From Streptomyces bicolor (lineage in GTDB: Bacteria > Actinomycetota > Actinomycetes > Streptomycetales > Streptomycetaceae), in contig NZ_JOFS01000007.1 in assembly GCF_000719285.1 (NCBI RefSeq), positions 168,968 through 232,967 on the forward strand: DNA of 64,000 nucleotides, in the 5' to 3' direction. The position numbers were made by a program, and so were the translations under genes. The notes below the pieces were generated by a model. That model was given only the letters and a program-made list of their open reading frames with translations, made no database searches and was not told the DNA's origin. Position 1 is the first letter of the stretch, and each line of letters begins with the position of its first letter. Positions 44,275 to 53,262 of the stretch are shown piece by piece.

Positions 44275-47100
44275 ATGAACTTGGTGGAGCGGGACAAGGA
44301 ACTGTCGGTCATGGAGGGCATGTTCGACGCCGCGATGGCCGGACAGGGCGGCGTGCTGTTGGTGAGCGGCGCGGTCGCGAGCGGGAAGAGCGCGCTGCTG
44401 CGTGCCTTCGGGGAGCGGGCGGCTGCCGCCGGAGCGCTGTTGCTGCAGGCCACGGCGTCGGACGCGGAGCGCGACATGCCCCTTGGGGTGATGGGGCAAC
44501 TGCTGCTCGGGGTCGGGTCGCCCGAGGAGGACATGGCCGGTGCGTCGCGGTCGCAGGGTGCAGCGGCGATGGCCGGATCGGGACGGCGGACGCGGGTGCC
44601 GCTTCCCGCCGCGGTGGTCACCGAGCAGTGCGGGATTGTCCTTGAAAAGGCAAGGCAAAGGCCTGTGATGGTCATCGTCGACGATGTTCATCACATAGAT
44701 CAGGATTCGCTTGAATGCCTTCTCTATCTGGCGCGAAGGCTGAACAGAAAACGCATTCTGATGGTGCTCGCGGAAAGCTTCACAGGTTTATCCGACAACA
44801 CCCGCTTCCAGGTTGATTTCCTACGCCTTCCGGGCTGCCGGAATATCCGGCTCGGCCCGCTGACCCGACGTGGCGTCGGCGACATGGCCGGCGCCTACGG
44901 CGGGGAGCGGTGGCGGACGCGCCCGCTCGTCACGCACCTGCACCGGACCGGTGGCGGCAACCCCCTGCTGACGAAAGCGCTCCTGGAGGACACCGCGGCG
45001 TCGCTCGCCGACGGCGACGGCGGCGGGCTCGCCGCCTGTGTGCCGGGCGAGGCCTTCGAGCGGGCCGTCACCGCGTGTTTGTACCGCGTCGACCCCGCGC
45101 TGCAGCCCATCGCCTGGGCACTCGCCGTCCTCGGCCCGCAGGCCTCGCCCGCGGAACTGGCCGAAGTCCTGGGCGCAAGCCGCGAATCGGTGCACCGCGG
45201 CCTGACCGCCCTCGGCGCGATGGGGCTGCTCGGCTCCGGCTCCGGCTGGTTCCGGCACGAGGCGGGCCGGGTCGCGGTGCTGCACAGCATGGAGCCCGCG
45301 CACCGGGCCCGCCTGGAGGCCCGCGTCGCCACGGTGCTGCACGAGCACGGCAGGGCCGCGACCGTGGTCGCGCGGCATCTGATGCTCGCGCAGCGCATCG
45401 ACGACGCGTGGGCGCTGCCGACCCTGATCGAGGCGGCAGACCGGGCCCTGACCGACGACGACGTCGCCCTGGCGCTGTCCTGCCTGCGCGCCGCCCGCGA
45501 CCTCTGCACGGACGAGGGCCAGTCCCTGGACGTCAAGGCTGCGCTGACCCGGGCCGCCTGGCGCGTCAACCCGGCCATCGGCGCCCGCTACCTGCCCGAG
45601 CTCACGGCCGCGGCCCTCGCGGGCCGCCTCGGACACCGGCAGTCCGCCGAACTGGCCGAACACCTGCTGTGGTTCGGCGAGGTCGACCAGGCACTCGCCG
45701 TGCTGCACACCGCCGGACGCGGCGACGCGGCTGCGGGACTGCGCCACCGGCTCGACGACATCCGGCTGTGGATGGACCGCACCTACCCGGGACTGCCCCG
45801 TGCCGACCTGCCCGACGCGACCGGTGACGTGTCGCGGGCGCCCTCGGCCGCGCGCAGCGTCCATGACCGGGTGGCGACCCTGGCCCGGGCGGCGTCCGAC
45901 CCCAGCAGGGACGACGTCGTGGTGCGGGCGGAACAGATCCTCCAGGGCACCCGCCTCGACGACCACACGGTCCCCATGCTCGTCGCCACCCTGGACTCCC
46001 TCGTCCTCGCCGACCACCTCCACGAGGCGGCGTACTGGTGCGAGACGCTGTCCAAGGAGGCCACCGAGCGCGGTGCCCCCATGTGGCAGGCCCGGTTCGC
46101 CGCCGTGAAGTCCCGGATGGAGGTGCGGCTGGGCGGGCTGAGCGCCGCCGAGGAGTCCGTCCGTACGGCGAACGCACTCGTACCGGCCGAAGGCTGGGGC
46201 GTGGCCCTCGCGTCGCTCGTCGCCGTCGCCGTGTACGTGAAGACGGCCATGGGCCGGCTCGGCGAGGCGGCCGACCACCTCGGCGTGCCCGTGACCGAGG
46301 CGGCGTTCCGGACCCCCGACGGACTGCTCTATCTGTGGGCGCGCGGCTGCTACTACCTCGCGGCCGGACGCCCCTACGCGGCGCTCGACGACTTCCGGGC
46401 CTGCGGCGACACCATGACCGGCTGGGGCCTCGACCTGCCCGCCCTGGTCCCCTGGCGCACCGACGCCGCCCTCGCCCACCTGGCGCTCGGCGACCAGCGC
46501 CGCGCCCGCGCCCTGGCCGAGGAACAGCTCGCGCTGGTCGGACCCGGAGCCACGTGGACGCGCGGTGTCTCGCTGCGGGTCCTCGCCCGCACCCTCGCCC
46601 CCGCGCGCCGGCTGCCGCTGCTGGGGGAGGCCGTGGAGATCCTGCGGGAGACCGGGCACCGGCTCGAACTCGTCCGTGCCACCGACGAGCTGGCCCGCGC
46701 CCACCGCGAGCTCGGCGACGCCGGGCAGGCCCGCGCCCTGGCTCGCAGGGCGCGCCAGCTGGCCGGCGAATGCGGTGTGCCGGCCCCTGAGGCGCCGCCG
46801 TCCGACACCGGCACGTCCCCCGACCGGGACGGCACGGGGGCGGCTCGGCCACGACAGCAGCCCGTCGAGCTCAGCGACGCGGAGCTGCGGGTGGCGACGC
46901 TCGCCGCCCGCGGACTGACCAACCGGGAGATCGCCGACAAGCTGTTCATCACGGTGAGCACGGTCGAACAGCACCTGACGCGCGCCTACCGCAAACTGGA
47001 CGTCCAGCGCCGTACGGACCTGATGGCCAAGATCACCTCGGCCGCGAGCCCTGGTCAGCCCGCGAAGCGCCGTCACCGCGCGGCTCGCCACCCGGCGTGA
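44275..47100 (+). CDS. LAL-type LuxR-family regulator with ATPase domain; contains a TTA codon
   Basis: A ~941-residue large ATP-binding regulator of the LuxR family (MalT-like). It opens with LVERDKELSVMEGM, then Walker A GAVASGKSALL and Walker B VMVIVDDVHHID. A long TPR-like helical region follows, and the C-terminal LuxR HTH (RVATLAARGLTNREIADKLF). Such proteins are usually pathway activators in antibiotic clusters. A TTA leucine codon at 44788-44790 makes translation dependent on the bldA tRNA. Codons around it (about 44640-44850) are unusually AT-rich (ATA, AGA, AAA). ATG 44275 is chosen by homology; the frame is open to an ATG at 44167 that has no ribosome-binding site. Confidence 0.85.
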   Translation: MNLVERDKELSVMEGMFDAAMAGQGGVLLVSGAVASGKSALLRAFGERAAAAGALLLQATASDAERDMPLGVMGQLLLGVGSPEEDMAGASRSQGAAAMAGSGRRTRVPLPAAVVTEQCGIVLEKARQRPVMVIVDDVHHIDQDSLECLLYLARRLNRKRILMVLAESFTGLSDNTRFQVDFLRLPGCRNIRLGPLTRRGVGDMAGAYGGERWRTRPLVTHLHRTGGGNPLLTKALLEDTAASLADGDGGGLAACVPGEAFERAVTACLYRVDPALQPIAWALAVLGPQASPAELAEVLGASRESVHRGLTALGAMGLLGSGSGWFRHEAGRVAVLHSMEPAHRARLEARVATVLHEHGRAATVVARHLMLAQRIDDAWALPTLIEAADRALTDDDVALALSCLRAARDLCTDEGQSLDVKAALTRAAWRVNPAIGARYLPELTAAALAGRLGHRQSAELAEHLLWFGEVDQALAVLHTAGRGDAAAGLRHRLDDIRLWMDRTYPGLPRADLPDATGDVSRAPSAARSVHDRVATLARAASDPSRDDVVVRAEQILQGTRLDDHTVPMLVATLDSLVLADHLHEAAYWCETLSKEATERGAPMWQARFAAVKSRMEVRLGGLSAAEESVRTANALVPAEGWGVALASLVAVAVYVKTAMGRLGEAADHLGVPVTEAAFRTPDGLLYLWARGCYYLAAGRPYAALDDFRACGDTMTGWGLDLPALVPWRTDAALAHLALGDQRRARALAEEQLALVGPGATWTRGVSLRVLARTLAPARRLPLLGEAVEILRETGHRLELVRATDELARAHRELGDAGQARALARRARQLAGECGVPAPEAPPSDTGTSPDRDGTGAARPRQQPVELSDAELRVATLAARGLTNREIADKLFITVSTVEQHLTRAYRKLDVQRRTDLMAKITSAASPGQPAKRRHRAARHPA

Positions 47101-47224
47101 CAGGTCCGAGAACACCCGGTGCGGCGCGTGCGAGAAGAGGGGTCCTTCGGTCATCTGCGAGGTCACGACTCCCTGCCGGGCGGGCGTTACGGTCGGTTCC
47201 GCTCCGGTTGTTCTACGGGGCGGG

Positions 47225-47284
47225 CGGTCACAGCGCGGTCCGAAAGCGCGGGCGGGTCACAGGAGTCGGTGGGTCACAGGAGTC
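47225..47284. repeat. Direct repeats upstream of the response-regulator gene
   Basis: GGGTCACAGGAGTC occurs at 47254-47267 and again at 47271-47284 (17-bp period), with a degenerate GCGGTCACAGCG at about 47225. They lie ~200 bp upstream of the OmpR-type regulator in a 384-bp gap (47101-47484) that also has short GGGACCAA-type repeats near 47360. They are candidate binding sites for the regulator itself. No gene is seen in the gap. Confidence 0.5.
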
Positions 47285-47484
47285 CGACCGGAGACGGATG
47301 TGCCCTGATCCGGGCCTGTGGACGGGGAGTTCGCGTCGGTACCCTGCGATCCGGGGAACCAAGGGACCAAGGGACCGGGGAACCGGGACAAGCGGACTGT
47401 GACCGGTGCGTGACGGGGGATCGGGCAGCGTCGTGCGGTGTGATCAGGCGGGCCGCCCGGCCCGGTCCGGCGCCAGGAGGGTCG

Positions 47485-48138
47485 ATGAGGGTGCTGGTGG
47501 TCGAGGACCACGTCGAACTCGCGCAGTCGGTCGCGCGGGTCCTGCGCCGTGAGGGCATGGCGGTGGACGTGGTGTACGACGGCGCGGACGCGCTCGAGCG
47601 CACGGCCGTCGTCGAGTACGACGTCGTCGTCCTCGACCGGGATCTGCCCGGTGTGCACGGCGACGAGGTGTGCAGCCGGCTGGCCGACGAGCCGGTCCAC
47701 GCCAGGGTGCTGATGCTGACCGCGTCCAGCACCATCGCCGACCGGGTCGAGGGGCTCAGCCTCGGCGCGGACGACTACCTGCCCAAGCCCTTCGCGTACG
47801 CCGAACTGGTCGCCCGCATCCGCGCTTTGGGCCGCCGCTCGCAGCCGGCCGTGCCCCCGGTGCTGGTCCACGGCGATCTGCGTCTGGACCCGGCGCGACG
47901 GATCGCCACGCGCGCCTCGCGGCGGCTCGCGCTCACCCCGAAGGAACTCGCGGTCCTGGAGTACCTGCTCGCCGCCCAGGGGCGGGTGGTGTCGGCGGAG
48001 GAGTTGCTGGAACGGGTGTGGGACGAGGCGGCCGACCCCTTCACCACCACCGTCAAGGCGACCATCAACCGGCTGCGTCCCAAGCTCGGCGACCCGCCGT
48101 TGATCGAGACCGTCCCCCGGGGCGGCTACCGGATTTGA
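47485..48138 (+). CDS. OmpR-family response regulator
   Basis: A 217-residue two-component regulator. The receiver starts MRVLVVEDHVELA with its acidic pair; the phospho-acceptor Asp is in VVVLDRDLPG, the switch Thr in MLTASS and the Lys in YLPKPFAY. The C-terminal winged helix is of the Trans_reg_C type (LTPKELAVLEYLLAAQGRVV, TVKATINRLRPKLG). ATG at 47485 is preceded by AGGAGG 6 nt upstream. The kinase gene follows after 6 bp. It resembles CutR-like regulators; in peptide antibiotic clusters such pairs often tune production or self-resistance. Confidence 0.9.
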   Translation: MRVLVVEDHVELAQSVARVLRREGMAVDVVYDGADALERTAVVEYDVVVLDRDLPGVHGDEVCSRLADEPVHARVLMLTASSTIADRVEGLSLGADDYLPKPFAYAELVARIRALGRRSQPAVPPVLVHGDLRLDPARRIATRASRRLALTPKELAVLEYLLAAQGRVVSAEELLERVWDEAADPFTTTVKATINRLRPKLGDPPLIETVPRGGYRI

Positions 48139-48144
48139 GGCACG

Positions 48145-49422
48145 ATGCGACTGCCGAAGCCCACGGCGGCGCCGCTCGCCGGCGCCGCCCGCCTGCTCGC
48201 CGCGACCGTACGCCGTCTGACGCCCCGTAGGGTCCGCATGCGCCTCACGCTGCTGTACGGCGTGCTGTTCGTCGCCTCCGGGGCGGTGCTGCTCACGATC
48301 ACCTACCTGCTCGTCACGCATGCCTCGTCGAACGTCATCGTCGGCACGGAGGGCGGCGACGTGTCCCGCCTGAGCCGCGGCCCGGACTCCGGCACATCCG
48401 TCGGACTGACGGAGGGCACCCCGCCCAACCTGGACGCCGGTATGGGGAACCTGCGGGAACACGCCTACCGTCAGCACCAGGAGGGGCTGGAGAACCTGCT
48501 GGTGCAGGCGGGTATCGCGCTCGCCATCATGGCGGTGATCTCGATCGTGCTCGGCTGGCTGGTCGCCGGGCGGGTACTGCGGCCGCTGCGCACCATGACG
48601 GGCACCATCCGCCGTATCTCCGCGCGCAACGTGCATGAGCGCCTCGCCGTCGTCGGGCCCGCCGACGAGCTGAAGGACCTCGCCGACACCGTCGACGGCC
48701 TCCTCGGCCGGCTGGAGGTCGCCCTCGACTCCCACCGGCGCTTCGTCGCCAACGCGGCGCACGAGTTGCGCACACCGCTCACTCTGGAGCACGCGCTGGT
48801 GGAGGAGTCGCTCATGGACCGCGACGCCACCGTGGAGTCGTACCGCTCGAACATGGAGCGGCTGCTCGCGAGCAGCCGGCAGCAGGCACGCCTGCTGGAG
48901 TCGCTCCTCACCCTGTCCAGCAGCGAGCGCGGCCTGGACCGCCGCGAAGCCGTCGACCTCGCCGACGCCGCCGAGCAGGCGGTCGGCATCCCGCGCCCGG
49001 ACGCCGAACACCGCGACCTCGACGTGGACATCAGGATCGCGCCCGCCCCCGTGACCGGCGACACCGCGCTCGTGGAGCGACTGGTGGCCAACCTCGTCGA
49101 CAACGCCGTGGACTACAACGTCCCCGGCGGACGCGTCGAGATCACCACCGGCACGAGGGGGCGGCACGCGGTGGTGACGGTCGCCAACACGGGGCCCGAG
49201 GTGCCGCCGGACCAGGTCGAGCGGCTCTTCGAGCCCTTCCAGCGGCTCGGCCGCAGCGCCGGCGGGGGCCACCATGGGCTGGGTCTGTCCATCGTGCGCA
49301 CCATCGCCACCGCCCACGACGCCGCACTCACCGCCCGCGCCCGGCCGGGCGGCGGCCTGGTGGTGGAGGTCGCCTTCCCGCTGCGCAATGACGCCGTGGT
49401 TCCCGCCCTCGCCCAGATGTGA
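48145..49422 (+). CDS. Sensor histidine kinase
   Basis: A 425-residue membrane kinase paired with the preceding regulator. Two membrane helices (about residues 38-58 and 120-142) flank a short ~60-residue extracellular sensor loop. Then come a HAMP domain (GRVLRPLRTMTGTIRRIS), the H box with phospho-acceptor His in NAAHELRTPLT, the N box NLVDNAVDYN and the G box GLGLSIV. A small sensor loop is typical of kinases that watch the membrane or a bound antibiotic. The target signal is unknown; the peptide product of the cluster is one possibility. Confidence 0.9.
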   Translation: MRLPKPTAAPLAGAARLLAATVRRLTPRRVRMRLTLLYGVLFVASGAVLLTITYLLVTHASSNVIVGTEGGDVSRLSRGPDSGTSVGLTEGTPPNLDAGMGNLREHAYRQHQEGLENLLVQAGIALAIMAVISIVLGWLVAGRVLRPLRTMTGTIRRISARNVHERLAVVGPADELKDLADTVDGLLGRLEVALDSHRRFVANAAHELRTPLTLEHALVEESLMDRDATVESYRSNMERLLASSRQQARLLESLLTLSSSERGLDRREAVDLADAAEQAVGIPRPDAEHRDLDVDIRIAPAPVTGDTALVERLVANLVDNAVDYNVPGGRVEITTGTRGRHAVVTVANTGPEVPPDQVERLFEPFQRLGRSAGGGHHGLGLSIVRTIATAHDAALTARARPGGGLVVEVAFPLRNDAVVPALAQM

Positions 49423-49503
49423 CGGCGAGCGGACGGACGGGAAGGGCCCCGTAGGGGTGGGTAGGGGTGTCCAAGCCCGGAAAGCCGTTGTTAGGGTCAT
49501 CGT

Positions 49504-49525
49504 GTTCGCATCGGGTAATGCGAAC
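49504..49525. promoter_or_regulatory. Inverted repeat upstream of the StrR-type gene
   Basis: GTTCGCAT (49504-49511) and ATGCGAAC (49518-49525) are perfect inverted copies separated by 6 bp, 156-177 bp upstream of the chosen StrR-type start. They lie in the gap after the kinase gene, where the StrR-type promoter should be. A nearby GTCCAA (49469-49474) may be a half-site for the StrR-type protein itself. Confidence 0.5.
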
Positions 49526-49680
49526 CGGGTAAGTGGCAATGGGCACGAGCAGGATTCAGAGACTCGGCGAAACGTTCTGCTACGGATTCAACGTGGCCTG
49601 CGGCGGCGGGAATGACGGGTTCTCTCCGTATTTCGGTGCGCATGCGTGGGGAGCGGACCGAGTCACTAGGGGGAATTGAG

Positions 49681-50658
49681 TTGGCGATACCTGGCCATCC
49701 GCGCATCGATCGACTCATGGTCGTCGAAGTCGAGATCAGTTCATTGTCGACGGGCGACTCGCCGAGGCTCTCCGGAGCCGATGAGGAACATGTGCAAGCC
49801 CTGGCCGCGGTGCAGACACCGCTGCCGCCGATCACCGTGCACCGCCCTACGATGCGGATCATCGACGGCGTGCACCGGGTGCGCGCCGCGCAACTGCGCG
49901 GCCAGAGCAAGATCGCGGCCAGGTTCTTCGACGGCGACGCCGCCGACGCGTTCGTACTGGCCGTGGAGTCCAACATCGCCCACGGGCTGCCGCTGACGAC
50001 CGCGGACCGCAAGCGCGCCGCGGACCGGATCATCAGCACGCATCCGCAGTGGTCGGACCGCATGATCGCCTCGGTCACGGGCATCGCGCCGGGCACGGTG
50101 GCCGACATACGCCGGCGGTCCCGGGACGACGGCGAGGCACGGACGAGCAGGATCGGCCAGGACGGCCGGGTCCGTCCGGTCAGCGGAGCCGAAGGCCGCA
50201 GGCTGGCCAGCGAGATCATCGCCGAGAACCCGAGTCTGTCGCTGCGTCAGGTGGCCCGGGCCGCCCACATCTCGCCCGAGACCGTCCGCGACGTGCGCAA
50301 CCGCATGATGCGCGGCGAGGACCCGCAGCCACAGGGCAGAAGGCAGCCGCAGCACGAGGAGAGGGCGAACCGTGCTGCACTCGGGCCCGTAGGCGTGGCC
50401 ACACGCGCCTCGGCCCAGGACCGGGCCGCGCTCGTGGAACGACTGAAGGCGGACCCGGCACTGCGGTTCAGCGAGACGGGGCGCACTCTGCTGAGGCTGC
50501 TGAACCTGCACACCCTCGACACGGAGGAATGGGAACGGATCGTCGACCGCGTCCCGCCGCACTGCGGTGGCGTCGTCGCCCACCTCGCCAAGGAATGCGC
50601 CGAGATGTGGGCGGAGTTCGCGGAGCGGGTACAGCGGAAGGCCGCCGATAGGGCATAG
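49681..50658 (+). CDS. StrR/Bbr-type pathway-specific activator (ParB-like domain)
   Basis: A 325-residue regulator of the StrR family, known from streptomycin (StrR) and glycopeptide clusters (Bbr, Tei15). The N-terminal ParB-like domain is clear (SSLSTGDSPRLSGADEEHVQ, TVHRPTMRIIDGVHRVRAAQ, FFDGDAADAFVLAVESNIAH). An HTH follows (SDRMIASVTGIAPGTVADIR), with a second HTH near residue 180 (SLRQVARAAHISPETVRDVR). TTG at 49681 is chosen because AGGGGGA ends 7 nt upstream; in-frame ATGs at 49612 and 49645 lack good ribosome-binding sites. A site with the Bbr pattern lies downstream at 50671. Confidence 0.85.
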   Translation: MAIPGHPRIDRLMVVEVEISSLSTGDSPRLSGADEEHVQALAAVQTPLPPITVHRPTMRIIDGVHRVRAAQLRGQSKIAARFFDGDAADAFVLAVESNIAHGLPLTTADRKRAADRIISTHPQWSDRMIASVTGIAPGTVADIRRRSRDDGEARTSRIGQDGRVRPVSGAEGRRLASEIIAENPSLSLRQVARAAHISPETVRDVRNRMMRGEDPQPQGRRQPQHEERANRAALGPVGVATRASAQDRAALVERLKADPALRFSETGRTLLRLLNLHTLDTEEWERIVDRVPPHCGGVVAHLAKECAEMWAEFAERVQRKAADRA

Positions 50659-50670
50659 CGCGGCACGGGT

Positions 50671-50699
50671 GTCCAACCGTCCAATTCGCGCGGTCGGAC
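50671..50699. promoter_or_regulatory. StrR/Bbr-type binding site upstream of the exporter-NRPS operon
   Basis: GTCCAACCG (50671-50679), 11 bp, CGGTCGGAC (50691-50699): a 9-N11-9 inverted repeat with one mismatch. Written as GTCCAA-N17-TCGGAC it fits the Bbr consensus GTCCAa-N17-TtGGAC, and the 9-N11-9 geometry of StrR sites, as I recall them. It lies 276 bp upstream of the exporter gene and 13 bp past the StrR-type stop. The remaining leader to 50974 is AT-rich in places and has no gene that I can support. Confidence 0.65.
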
Positions 50700-50974
50700 A
50701 GTGGGGCCATGAGGAGAAAACATTCAGGGCCCAGCTCTGACCTTTGCCCTGCCCCTTCGAGGCGACCCTTTTCGGAGAATTCACCTGATCATACTCACCC
50801 GGTTCCGGACGCTCCGGACCTCTCTTTTCCGAGACGCACGGGCATGCACTTTCCGAGACTTCACGGCCGCTCGAACTGCCCACCGGGAAGCCTGGTCGGC
50901 GAAAATCCAGAACGGTAGTGTCCCGGTACGTGTGAAGCCGATGGAATTACATATCCAAGGAAGGTTTCCGTCGC

Positions 50975-53119
50975 GTGTTAATCAGCCAAGGTCCTGGTGG
51001 AATCACCGTCGGAGACCCCAACTCGTCCGACACCGAGCACAAGAGGCAGTCCCTGCGGCCCGGCACACTGCGCCGCGCGCTCACCTACATGCGGCCGCAC
51101 CGGCGCTCCCTGCTGTTCCTGCTGCTCACCACCCTGGTCGACTCGCTCGTCATCGTGGCGACGCCCCTGCTGCTCAAGGAGATCATCGACGAGGGAATCC
51201 TCAAGGACGACCTGGGGCTCGTCATCGCCCTGGCCCTCACCGCCGCCGGACTCGCCGTGGTCGACGCGGTGATGCAGCTCGGCCAGAGCTATTTCTCCGG
51301 CCGCATCGGCCAGGGGGTCAGCCACGATCTGCGCGTCCAGACCTTCACCCATGTCCAGCGTCAGCCCATGGCGTTCTTCACCCGCACCCAGACCGGGCTG
51401 CTCACCAGCAGGCTCAACGCGGACGTCATGCTGGCCCAGCAGGCCCTCGGTCTGCTGCTGACCTCGGCGACCGGTGTGCTGACGGTGCTGCTGGTCCTCG
51501 CCGAGATGTTCTACCTGTCCTGGCTCATCAGCCTGATCGCCGTGGCCCTGCTGCCGCTGTTCGTCATACCGGGCGTCTACGTCGGCCGGCGCCTCCAGCG
51601 CTACTCCAGGGAACAGATGCAGTCCAACGCGGAGTTGGCCGGCGTCGTCCAGGAGCGGTTCAACGTGAGCGGCGCGATGCTGGCCAAGCTGTACGGCCGC
51701 CCGAAGGCGGAGGCCGCCGCCTTCTCGGCACGCGCCGGCAAGGTGCGCGACGTCGGTGTGAAGTGGACCGTGTTCAGCCGGCTGTCGTTCATCTCCATGG
51801 GCCTGCTCGCCGCCCTCGCGACGGCGCTGGTGTACGGAGCCGGCGGGGCTCTCGTGCTGGACGACGTGTTCCGGATCGGCACCCTCGTCGCCCTCGCCGT
51901 ACTCCTCGGCCGGCTGTACGGCCCCATCACCCAGCTGTCGGGCATGCAGGCGAACGCCCTGACCGCGCTGGTCAGCTTCGACCGCCTCTTCGAACTCCTC
52001 GACCTCAAACCGCTCATCGAGGAGAAGCCCGCCGCCACCCCGCTGCCGTCGCCGGGGACCGGCCCCGCCCCGCGCATCGAGTTCGACCAGGTGTCCTTCC
52101 GCTACCCGAGCGCGAGCGAGGTCTCCCTGGCCTCGCTGGAGGCCAACACGCAGTCCCCGGAGGACCGTTCGAGGAAGAGCCCGCAGGTGCTCCACGAACT
52201 GTCCTTCGAGCTGCCGCCCGGACAACTCACCGCACTCGTCGGGCCGTCGGGAGGCGGCAAGACGACCATGACGCACCTGGTGTCCCGCCTCTACGACCCC
52301 ACCTCGGGCAGTGTCCGCATGGACGGCCACGACCTGCGGGATGTCACCCTCGACTCCCTGCGCGACACCGTGGGTGTGGTCACCCAGGACGCGCACTTCT
52401 ACCACGACACCATCCGGGCGAACCTGTTGTACGCCCGTCCCGAGGCCACCGAACGCGATCTCCTGCAGGCCTGTGACGCGGCGCAGATAGGGGAGTTGAT
52501 CCGCTCGCTGCCCAGCGGCCTCGACACCGTCGTCGGCGACCGCGGCTACCGCCTCTCGGGCGGCGAGAAGCAACGGCTGGCCCTGGCCAGGCTCATACTC
52601 AAGGCCCCGTCCGTCGTCATCCTCGACGAGGCCACCGCCCATCTGGACTCCGAGTCGGAGGCGGCCGTCCAGCGGGCGCTGACCACCGCGCTGCGTGACC
52701 GGACCTCCCTGGTCATCGCGCACCGTCTGTCCACCATCCGCGAGGCCGACCAGATCCTCGTCATCGACGGGGGCCGGGTCCGCGAACACGGCACGCACGA
52801 GGAGCTCCTGGCGGCCGGGGAACTGTACGCGGAGCTCCACCGCACCCAGTTCGACCGGCCGGCCGTCGGCGCCAACGGCGCGGGACCACAGCCCGGGGCC
52901 GAAGGCCCCGAAGCACACAACGGCGTCCGCGCCAGGCCGCAGGTCATGTCCCTCGGGGACGGCCCGGTCCTGGGCGGCGGCCCGATGCTCGGCACGGGGC
53001 CGATGCCCGGTGCGGGGCAGATGGCCGGGGGCGACGGACTCGCACTCGGCGGCGGCATGCCGCCGGGAGGCGGCGGCGAGTACAAGGTGCGCCGCCGCGG
53101 CGAGCCGGACGAGCCCTGA
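50975..53119 (+). CDS. ABC exporter (fused membrane and ATPase domains), TTA as second codon
   Basis: A 714-residue half-transporter of the MsbA/LmrA type, which should export the peptide. Six membrane helices fill residues ~45-330, then the ATPase: Walker [10 protein letters not shown], signature LSGGEKQ, Walker [16 protein letters not shown]. The N-terminal part of the ATPase domain carries a family-typical extended loop ([14 protein letters not shown]). The C-terminal ~60 residues are a Gly/Met/Pro-rich repeat tail ([17 protein letters not shown]). The start GTG at 50975 is followed by TTA (50978-50980), so translation should need the bldA tRNA. AAGGAAGG lies 10 nt upstream. Confidence 0.9.
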   Translation: MLISQGPGGITVGDPNSSDTEHKRQSLRPGTLRRALTYMRPHRRSLLFLLLTTLVDSLVIVATPLLLKEIIDEGILKDDLGLVIALALTAAGLAVVDAVMQLGQSYFSGRIGQGVSHDLRVQTFTHVQRQPMAFFTRTQTGLLTSRLNADVMLAQQALGLLLTSATGVLTVLLVLAEMFYLSWLISLIAVALLPLFVIPGVYVGRRLQRYSREQMQSNAELAGVVQERFNVSGAMLAKLYGRPKAEAAAFSARAGKVRDVGVKWTVFSRLSFISMGLLAALATALVYGAGGALVLDDVFRIGTLVALAVLLGRLYGPITQLSGMQANALTALVSFDRLFELLDLKPLIEEKPAATPLPSPGTGPAPRIEFDQVSFRYPSASEVSLASLEANTQSPEDRSRKSPQVLHELSFELPPGQLTALVGPSGGGKTTMTHLVSRLYDPTSGSVRMDGHDLRDVTLDSLRDTVGVVTQDAHFYHDTIRANLLYARPEATERDLLQACDAAQIGELIRSLPSGLDTVVGDRGYRLSGGEKQRLALARLILKAPSVVILDEATAHLDSESEAAVQRALTTALRDRTSLVIAHRLSTIREADQILVIDGGRVREHGTHEELLAAGELYAELHRTQFDRPAVGANGAGPQPGAEGPEAHNGVRARPQVMSLGDGPVLGGGPMLGTGPMPGAGQMAGGDGLALGGGMPPGGGGEYKVRRRGEPDEP

Positions 53120-53132
53120 GCCGACGGAGCGC

Positions 53133-53156
53133 CGCCGGGCGGCAGGACGCCCGGCG
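53133..53156 (+). terminator. Hairpin between exporter and NRPS genes
   Basis: CGCCGGGCG - GCAGGA - CGCCCGGCG, a perfect 9-bp stem, 13 bp past the exporter stop in a 143-bp GC-rich gap. It may act as a partial terminator within the operon; I see no promoter after it. Confidence 0.4.
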
Positions 53157-53262
53157 AGCCCACCGACGCCCGCCGGGCCGACCGACCCGGCCGAGCCGAC
53201 CGGGCGCCGCCGGCCCACGCACACCCACGAGACACGCACCGCCGCGCGCTGAAGGGAGAGCG

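Noticed and set aside
50709..50918. Small 69-residue frame in the leader of the exporter gene
   Set aside because: Composition is Pro/Ser-rich without a recognisable family, it lacks a good ribosome-binding site, and it lies just after the StrR-type binding site in what should be leader sequence.
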